64,000 nt of DNA from Aristolochia californica (lineage: Eukaryota; Streptophyta; Magnoliopsida; Piperales; Aristolochiaceae), in NCBI GenBank assembly GCA_029961685.1, contig JARWKL010000010.1:3720001-3784000 (forward strand), in the 5' to 3' direction. The position numbers and the translations under genes were made by a program. The notes beneath the pieces are model-generated. The model made no database searches and was not told where the DNA came from. It saw nothing but the letters and a program-made list of their open reading frames with translations. Shown in pieces: positions 56,728 to 64,000 of this stretch (within the stretch, counting starts at the first letter, position 1; the number at the start of each line of letters is the position of its first letter).

Positions 56728-59700
56728 TCTGGAAATGCAAATTTTTGTTGGACTATTCGAAGATGAAATTGTTAGGATCTTCACTAAATATGTGATATAT
56801 TTTGATTATTACTTTTAAAAACTTTTGGATGTTGTATCTTTTTTATTAAAATTTAAGACAATGAGAGAGACCATGTTTTGAAAAAAGAAAGCAAATAAGA
56901 GGGCTCCTAGAGAATTAGAAGAGGAAGGAAAACTTAAAATACATGAATCAAGGCAAATCTAGCAATGTCCAATGGCTATCTCAAAACCTAAAAGAAAGAG
57001 ATCCCATTACAATAAGTGAGGGAGTTTTGTTGGCTTTTGTTTGATGTGGGGCTAGGTATCAATGGATAGGTAGCTGGATCTTTGATCTCATCTAAAAACC
57101 CATGAAGGAGGGCTTAGACTTTACACGACTCACATGTTCAAAGGATGTAGAGAAGTATGATATGGGGGGTGGCGGGGTAGGGGTGGGCACGAGTCAGGTC
57201 GTGGTCGGTTTCCTAAAATCCGAACGCAAAAAAAAACCCGATCCCGACCCGATCACCATCCTTGCAATCTCATTCCTGTAAACCTGACCCCTCTCCATCC
57301 TGCCCCCACGAACCCTACCTATCCCTGCGGGGTGAAACTTGAAACCCAAATTTGGGGTTTTCGGGTCGGGTTCCTCGTGAAACCTAAACCTGATGCCCCA
57401 CCCTTTGTGTATGTATTGGGGGTGAGGGGGGATGGATGGATTGGGTAGTCCCAAGTACTTATTTTTGTTGCTACATTCTGCCTAATCAAGAGGTCTAGTA
57501 CAGGTGCTTTGATCATTCCTGGGGCGTCCTCTTCCCTTTCTTTGGGAAATGCATGAGGGTTGGACCAGAGGGCTAAATTTTAGGGTGGAGTGGATGCTTG
57601 GGGGTCTGTTGATGGGTAGGGGTGGAATTGAATTGAGCCGAGCCTGAACTTGCCTATGTTCAAGCCGGGTTTGATTTAAATATTTTGAACTCGAGCCTAA
57701 AATTGTAATTGAGTTCGAGCTCAATAATTTTAATCGAGCCGAGTTCGAGCTCAATAATTTTAATCGAGCCGAGTTCGAGCTCCAACCTACATTTAAAACT
57801 TTGCATAAAATACAAGTCAAATTGTGCATGTGAAGTTGTGATTATACAAGTACAGAAAACCCAATTGAAATGACAAAAGGGAAGTGTTCAGTGGTCCTGT
57901 TGGAGGTACAGTTTGTTCGGTAAGAAGAAGATGGGAACCTATCAATGTAGAGAGATGACTTTGATTTCATGTAATTGTGTAAGAGCTAGGTTGTGAAATA
58001 CCTAAAATTGAACAACCAGCAAAACATATTAAATTGGTCGGAATCCTCAGATCCATAGGGAAGGGTCATCTAAACAAATCCACTTTTCTGTACTTTTTCG
58101 TATTCATCCTTGATTTCTTCATTCGGGTATCTATCAGAGACAAAAAATTTAACATTCATACCAAACAGAAGTGCAAATAATACAATCAAATACAACATAA
58201 CGATCATACCAAAATGGTTCCTATCAAATATTTCAGTCTAACATTCATACCAAACAGTTAAAACGCCCAACAAAATTATACAATGGAAAAACAAAAAAAT
58301 CAACAGAATCGTAAGAGTTGAAAAGCAGAAAAATCAACAGTAGGGTGAGAGCCATTACCTTTGAGAAATGAGTAGGAAGAAGCTCCTAAAATTGCATGAG
58401 GCGTTCCTCCATAGCAGTTTTAATGTGAGATCGAAGATAAATAATGGATTACAAAATATAAAAATGAAAAAAAAAATCACTGGTGTGTCGGCGACGAAAA
58501 AAAACAGAAGATAAAAATAAAAGAACTTACCTCTGTTCCATCACTTCCTTCGGCGAGGAAGAAGTTCAGAGGAAGAATGAAGAATAAGAAGACGAAATCA
58601 AATAAAAAATCAAAACTTACCTAAAGGAGTAGATTGCAGTCGATTTCCTTCCGATCTTCCCCTCCAAATCCCTATTTTCACTCAATCTCTTCCTGCCGAA
58701 TCCCGACTTTCCCTATTCCCTCCCGGTTCCACCTTCTGAAGAATGAAGGATGAAGACCCCTCCCTCCGTGCTTGGGCCCTTGCTAAGTTAACGAGCCAGC
58801 TCGCGAGCTTTCGAACCGAACCATGGTTCAGTCGAACGCGGCTCATTAACTTAAACGAGTTCGAGATCCAGATAAACTGAATTGAACCGAGCCGTTCATG
58901 AACTAGCTCGGTTCGATGCCACCCCTATTGATGAGAGTGTCTTTGGGGGGGGGGGGGGGGGGTCTCTGCTCAAGGTGTCTAGGATTGGCATCCTTATAGA
59001 GGAGAGTAAGAAACCTTGAAATTGTCCTTCTCAACGTCATTGGTGAGTCTCTCCTTCATGCCTATGATGCAAAGGAGATTGGTTAGCTGCTTCTTGTGTT
59101 CGACATGCATGAGATGGATATCCCGAATTGCAATTAGTGGATGACACAATATACTTTTGTGATGGATCCATTGAGCAAGCTATGCGTCTCAAAGCTTTAG
59201 TTGGCCTCTAGGAAATGACAACTGGTCAGAAGGTTAATTGGTCCAAGACAATGCTGATTGGATTTCACTTGGAGGCTGGCCAAATTAATGAGATTGTCAA
59301 GCACTTGGGATGCTCCCATTCGAACCTCCTGCTCACCTGTCTTGGTCTACCCCTCTTCTCTAGTAGATCTGACAAAATCCTATGGAATCTTGTGGTGAAG
59401 AAGTTAGAAATAAGGCTTTTGACCTGGAAGGGCAGGCTCCTATCTGACAACTGCTCGCTCGATTCACATCCATAATGCTTATTGGGTGAAGGGAATCAGA
59501 TTGATTAGCACCTCCATCTGAGAAGGGGATTGAGCAACTCGGAAGTTGGGGAAGTTGGCTCTCTCCTCTTTGATCTTGGTAAGATTCTTATCAGGTGCCA
59601 CAGCAAGGACATGATAATATGGACCTTTTCTAATAGTAGGAAATTCACAGTTGCCTCTGCTTGTGACTCTTTGATGCATTGGGACTCAAATCTGCAGCAT

Positions 59701-61188
59701 AGCACCAACATTGAGTGGAAGCTCTTTGGCCAGCTGAAAGCAGGGTTCTTTGACCCATTCGCAGTAGAACTCTCATTGTGGACAATCTAAGGCACCGAAG
59801 TATTGTCATTTTCAATATTTTTATACAGATTTTGTGGTACCGTTGAAGAGAGCGCCTCACACCCTTTTCACTGTCCCTTCTTATGGCAAGTCTGGACTTA
59901 CTTTCTTGAGAAGCTAGGTATCAGCTTCTGCGTCCCTGAAAAGTTTGATGAAATCTGCACCCTTTATACTGGGCTGCATATCCCGGAGTTTGGTAAGGAC
60001 CTCCTCTTAGCTTGCCTCACTCATATTCCTTGGGGGCTCTGGTTGGAGAGAATTCGCAGAAGCTTTAGAGGTGGTTTGTTGGAACCTGGACACTGTTATT
60101 GACAGTATTCTCATATTCATCTTGCTTATGACTCTTTTCTTAGTAAGATTCATATTTGTGTCAGGTGCCGCATGAAGGACAGGATGATATTGACCTTTCC
60201 TAATGATGGGAAATTCACAGTTGCCTCTACCTGCAGCATATTGCCAACATTGTGTGGAAGCTCTTTGGCCAGCGGAAAGCACCTTTGCAATAGAATTCTC
60301 ATTGTGGACAATCTGAGGCATGGTGGTTTTGTTGTTCCAATCCTTTATGTTGCTTTTGTGGTACTGTTGAAGAGAGCATCTCACACCTTTTGCATTGCCC
60401 CTTCTCATGTCAAGTCTGGACTTACTTCCTTGGGAAGCTCGGTATCAGCAGCATGGACTTGCTAGAGCAATGCATAGCAAGTGGCTCAGGCATCTTTAAC
60501 TCAAGAAGCAGACATTGTGCACAATAAGGAACTCCAATTGTGATTCACATCTTAAAGTTTCTCTCCTAATTTGCATCATCCATTTCTCTATTTTTTTTTC
60601 TTCCATCAGAGAATCCATAGAAAGATATAAACTCTTGAAACTAATAAGGTCATTTTGTGTTTTATGCTGTCTTGGTTTATGGCTCGAGGGTTTGCTTGTC
60701 TTTGCCAGTTAGCTCCTATTGTTATGTTGATTCTTTCTTTCCCTTTTTTTTTCCCCAAACAGGTGGAAATATTGGCATTTTTGAGTGATGTCAGTCTGTA
60801 TGAGTATCATGGTTTTTTTTATTGCATTTGTGAAATTGAGCGTTTGGATTTTGCTTTACTTCACAGGTATAGGTCATGTTGGAAGCCTGAAACACAATGA
60901 AATTTCTGATTCGTGAAGTGCTTTCAACTTTTGTTAGGTCTTTAAAAGCTACCTTCCATTATATTTGCCTGCTCATGAGTGACTAAGCTTTCCTGAAAAC
61001 TGTCAGTTCATTGGTAGTTGGTTTTTTCTTTGTTATGTTGTTAGTAACTTTTGATTTTGCAATTTTGCAGGGGGGATTGGGCTGTGCATGGTCCAGGGGA
61101 GAGTGTCGGAAATTCTTCTCAAGTTAGACCCCATGTAGGGGGTCTATTTTCCACCCCAGATGTACAGTCACTTTGGTCATTTAAATGA
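50433..61188 (+). CDS. NST1-like membrane-anchored zinc-ribbon, coiled-coil protein
   Basis: Coding exons 50433-51884, 51970-53021 and 61071-61188, all in phase; 873 residues. I chose the ATG at 50433 (gccaccATGC context, giving MLPWLVIPLII) over the upstream in-frame ATG at 50385, which has a poor context. Two hydrophobic segments (about residues 3-19 and 31-50) suggest membrane anchoring. A zinc ribbon CRNC...CSYC has Cys85, 88, 104 and 107. A long charged region (about 255-385), rich in Glu, Lys and Arg, is predicted coiled coil. The rest is low-complexity, then the last exon ends GLFSTPDVQSLWSFK. It looks like the plant 'stress response NST1-like' proteins; biochemical function unknown. 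Introns are 85 bases and 8.05 kb. Confidence 0.82.
53815..53915. repeat. Tandem duplication of 48 bases
   Basis: Two identical copies, 53815-53862 and 53868-53915, separated by 5 bases. Each contains the self-complementary aacttctcaagtt core. A recent local duplication. Confidence 0.85.
56632..56760. repeat. CT microsatellites with duplicated flanking sequence
   Basis: (CT)n at about 56633-56651 and 56681-56720. The sequence after each ('gaaaatgcaattttttgttg' and 'gaaatgcaaatttttgttgg', then actatt) is similar, so a unit including the microsatellite has been duplicated. Confidence 0.8.
57178..57412. mobile_element. hAT-like miniature element
   Basis: The left end TAGGGGTGGGCAC and right end ATGCCCCACCC are approximate inverted repeats; the interior has repeated cccgaccc/cgggtcggg motifs, as in plant hAT-type miniature elements. 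Target duplication not established. Confidence 0.5.
57617..58927. mobile_element. Non-autonomous hAT-type transposon, 1.3 kb
   Basis: Inverted ends TAGGGGTGGAATTGAATTGAG (left) and its near-complement ending CGATGCCACCCCTA (right). Flanks TTGATGGG (57609-57616) and TTGATGAG (58928-58935) form an 8-bp target duplication with one mismatch, the hAT size. Subterminal gagttcgagctc repeats occur at both ends (a 30-base unit repeated at 57713-57780). The minus-strand interior (58500-58800) has two splice-donor-like AGGTAAGT sites after GA-rich sequence, possibly the old transposase leader, but no transposase domain remains. Confidence 0.8.
58945..58962 (+). repeat. Run of 18 guanines
   Basis: Uninterrupted G tract beside the hAT element, in the intron of the NST1-like gene. 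Long G runs are polymerase-slippage prone, so the exact length may be unreliable. Confidence 0.9.
58980..60470 (+). mobile_element. LINE relic with an internal duplication
   Basis: The plus strand reads QLVDDTIYF-like sequence near 59135, then VNWSKTMLIG, LTCLGLPLF and LLTWKGRLLSD (59215-59450), the C-terminal part of plant LINE reverse transcriptase. The downstream zinc-binding region appears twice: about 59575-59950 and 60160-60460, sharing 'aaattcacagttgcctct' and 'gtggaagctctttggccag'. Stops throughout. Confidence 0.65.
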
Positions 61189-61804
61189 AAAAAAGTTAAA
61201 AAAGTAAAATGCCAGTCAACTAGGCAAGGCATCCTCCTCTTTTGTTTTGAGAGTTCATGGGAAGTGGTTGCTGTGTATCTCCTCCCTAAATGAGAACGAT
61301 GGTAACTTATTTTAGCATGGTAAACAGATCAACCAAAAAAGAAAAGCATGCATTCATGCACCTTGCCAGTAGTCGCCAGCAACACGTTTTTTTTTTCTTT
61401 TTTCTTTTGTAGTTGTTGTTATTGTTGTTGTTGTTATTATTGTTGTTGGTATTTTTTTTTTTTTTTTATAAAGCAAATGGAGTCATCTCATATCTCCGTG
61501 ATGATGTTTTGCCATGCTCGAAAATAGAGGATCTATCGATCTAGCCAGTTATTCCATTGATTATCTTTTTAAAAATAGCATAGATAAATTTCTAGAAAGC
61601 ATAATATACATCCCAAAGCATCTAAAATAATTTGTGTCAAAAACATGATGGAGGAATCGAGGCACACACACATCCAAACACTTGGCACACACTTGACAAT
61701 ATGCTCACTTGTGGCCTAGAGTCATATTTTCGTACATATGTACAACATTTGGGTATACATGTTTATGGGCCTACACATGTATTTTTAGCTCTATGTAAAA
61801 AATG
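61189..61804 (+). other. 3' untranslated region and flank of the NST1-like gene
   Basis: T-rich sequence with (GTT)n at about 61409-61446; no gene recognised. Polyadenylation is probably within the first 400 bases. Confidence 0.35.
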
Positions 61805-62620
61805 TCTTCATTAAAGGTGATATTAAGGAAGTATATGCAGAAATAACTTGGATATGTGGTTGAGGAAGAGTTGGTGTATTGCTTTAAAAAATCTTTATAT
61901 GGTCTGAAACAATTTCTACGAGCCTACTTTGACAAGTTAGCAATGATTCATTTTGGGTTCACAAGGTGTTTTGTGGACCATTCTGTATTTGTCAAACATA
62001 CTAAGAAGGGACTTGTAGTACTAGTTGTATATGTAGATGATATTTTCTGACGGGTAGTGATTTCGATAACATCAGTCAAGTAAAAAATAAGATATGCAAC
62101 GAGTTCAAGGTAAAAGATTTGTGACTTTTCAAGTATTTTCTTAGTATTGAGGTTTTTCAGTCTAAACATGGTATTATTTTATCCCAAGAGAAATATGTCC
62201 TTGATTTGCTTGAAGAAACATGAATGATGGGATGTCGTCCTACTGACACCCCCATGGAGAAAAATATAAAACTATGTATTGGCTCGGGAGAAGAAGTTGA
62301 TGTTGGCAAACACCAGAGGTTACTTGACAAACTTATCTATCTCACTATGATTAGCCAGATATCTTTTTCGCTATCAGTATAGTCAGTCAATATGTGCATA
62401 AACCTTAGATGTCTCATTGGCAGGCATTGGAGAGGATTCTCATGTACTTGAAAAAAACACTAAAACAAGGGTTTTTATATAAGCATCATGGCCATCTCAA
62501 TATTGAAAGCTTTGTCGATGTAGATTAGGCTAGATCACCAAATGATAGAAAATCTACTTCGAGATATTGTACTCTAGTTGGAGGCCACCTTGTTACATGG
62601 AGGAGTGAGCTAACACTAAT
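61805..62620 (+). mobile_element. Copia reverse-transcriptase relic
   Basis: FIKGDIKEVYAEI (from about 61808), KKSLYGLKQFLRAYFDKL, DHSVFVKHTKKGLVVLVVYVDDIF (61856-62050) with the YVDD catalytic motif, and then broken RNase H-side sequence to about 62600. Stops and frame changes show it is inactive. No LTRs seen. Confidence 0.75.
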
Positions 62621-64000
62621 TTTGTAACAAACTTAGTAGCATATGAAGGTCACATATATTAATAAACAAGGTTTTTGTCATTTTGAATCATAGAGGGAGC
62701 ATATAATATAGTCATAAACTAGGTTTTGTCCATAACTTGCTATTTATACCTCTTTAGCAATATGTTTGAATAAAATTGAAAATAACACACTATCACTAAA
62801 TGGATAACATAGTACCTTTTTACTGTTTAATATAGTACTAATTTTGTGTTAGCACAATGTGTCATGTGTCAATGAACAAAAACTATATTATTAAATTCCA
62901 AACCATGCAGTCTTATCCACTAGAAGTGAACTAGATCATACAAAAACCTGTAAAAAATCTTACAAAAAAAATCATATTTTTATCTTATTTAGGCAAGAAA
63001 AATAGCATCATATAATGGCTGGTTAGGCTAATCAATCTATTAAAAATACTTAGAAGATTGATTAAGCATTGTTACTGCTTCAAAGTCCTCTCAAGTAGGT
63101 TGTTCTTAGAACTTAAAAACCTTCAGAAACTAAAAAGGTAAGTAATAGGAAGATTCCATGAAAAAGAAGCAATCAGTGAAATCAATTCATAAGCACATAC
63201 CTGCAATTACTGTAACCTAATTTACAGATAGAAGACCCTACCTGCAATTACTCAATCTTTACCTCAAGATGTGTTGACAACACAACCATAAGAAAGTGAT
63301 CCTTTCTTCCTCCCAAACTTCCATTATGTTGAGGTGTGAAGTGCTTGTTTATAAAAACATTTGTTTTTTCGGTCTTCCTCTTCTTTGCAGTAACTTCCAC
63401 CTAAACTTGCCTTTTTTTTTTCTGGTTCCATTTGCAAGGCTCAAAAACTAGAAAAGCTTGTGAATGGGGGAGGATTTTCTTGTGCGAGAAATTTGCAAGA
63501 GGAAATCGGTTAAAGATTGTTCAGTTTTCCGCCATGGAAAATTTCCCCAGGTAGGACTGACGCATACCAGGAGTAAACATTCCTGATCTCGTCATAATTA
63601 ACTCTCCAAAAACCCATCCACAACCAAGGTATTGCGCAGAAAGTTCCATCGTATCTCAAGTATTCATCACGTAATACTTTCGCAGTAATAGAACGTTTGA
63701 CATTTATATGCAGCACCAACCCGTGCATTTATAAAGAAAACAAGCTGCTTATGGAAGATGGAAGCTGACTTGGGTCTTCCCGTTCAGTAAGGGATTGGAA
63801 TCCAAACAAGATCAAGGGACTGCCAGTCACGGGGAAGCGTCCGAGACCCTTAGGCGTCCGAGACCCTTAGCTACACTCATAGCATTCCTTTTCAGTAATT
63901 CTATATTTTGTCTATTTCTCCACGTCAAAGAGAAACCACTGTAAGATGTTGACAAGACAACCGAAACTTATTAATGCAATGCTTCATACCAAGCTGCTTT
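62620..64000. other. Intergenic sequence to the window edge
   Basis: No recognised gene. A 17-base tandem duplication (gcgtccgagacccttag, 63837-63870) is present. Near 63533 there is an ATG in a favourable context followed after six codons by a possible splice donor, but nothing downstream in the window confirms a gene. Confidence 0.3.

Larger units (their letters stand above)
53022..57177. other. First half of the 8-kb intron of the NST1-like gene
   Basis: No exon or known element recognised apart from a 48-base duplication and CT microsatellites listed separately. Short frames here look like chance. Confidence 0.45.

Noticed and set aside
57482..57829. 115-codon minus-strand frame with SSNSARLKL repeats
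   Set aside because: Generated by the gagttcgagctc subterminal repeats of the hAT element.
63510..63728. 72-codon minus-strand frame near the window end
   Set aside because: No recognisable domain, no neighbouring exons, ordinary length for a chance frame.

Overview
This window is nuclear DNA from a flowering plant, most likely a eudicot with a repeat-rich genome. The signs are GT-AG introns, plant-specific families (a LOB-domain factor and a patellin), and large amounts of Ty1/copia, Ty3/gypsy, LINE, TRIM and hAT-like debris, both between genes and inside introns. I cannot name the species from sequence alone.

Five protein-coding genes could be assembled exon by exon with consistent reading phase. 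They are: a patellin-6-like Sec14/GOLD lipid-transfer protein (4118-5889, +, 4 exons, 420 aa); CPSF73-I, the pre-mRNA 3'-end endonuclease (8204-11192, -, 5 coding exons, 692 aa); an LBD15-like LOB-domain transcription factor (15905-16954, +, 3 exons, 218 aa, the first with only 14 coding bases); NAR1/GOLLUM, the hydrogenase-like cytosolic iron-sulfur assembly protein (25866-43009, -, 11 exons, 481 aa); and a membrane-anchored zinc-ribbon protein of the plant NST1-like family (50433-61188, +, 3 coding exons, 873 aa). They are unrelated housekeeping or developmental genes and form no operon or cluster.

Layout: 1-2000 holds inverted copies of a long repeat carrying TGATCGATCA palindromes. 2100-6000 holds the patellin gene and its upstream region. 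6790-7880 is a gypsy relic. 8200-11650 is CPSF73-I. 11951-14097 is a decayed LTR element. 14100-16960 is LBD15 and its upstream region. 17000-25800 is gene-poor, with a second palindrome-repeat copy, a solo LTR, a 305-bp TRIM and copia relics. 25866-43009 is NAR1, whose introns 3 and 4 are each over 6 kb because of nested transposons. 43000-48300 holds a degenerate tandem repeat interrupted by a TRIM, and a third palindrome-repeat copy. 49800-61200 is the NST1-like gene, whose 8-kb last intron contains a hAT-type element and a LINE relic. 61800-62620 is a copia reverse-transcriptase relic.

The most unusual observations are mobile elements with intact insertion signatures. One is a 495-bp foldback element with long perfect inverted termini, TG..CA ends and a 5-bp target duplication, nested in a copia relic in NAR1 intron 4. 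One is a three-LTR composite of a TRIM family that carries a gag-protease fragment in antisense, flanked as a whole by GTAAG. A related TRIM has its unoccupied target preserved in a neighbouring repeat unit. A 305-bp TRIM has tRNA-like A and B boxes straddling its LTR/primer-site junction. Finally, there is an LTR-like repeat family whose region upstream of a conserved TATAAATA box is packed with TGATCGATCA palindromes.
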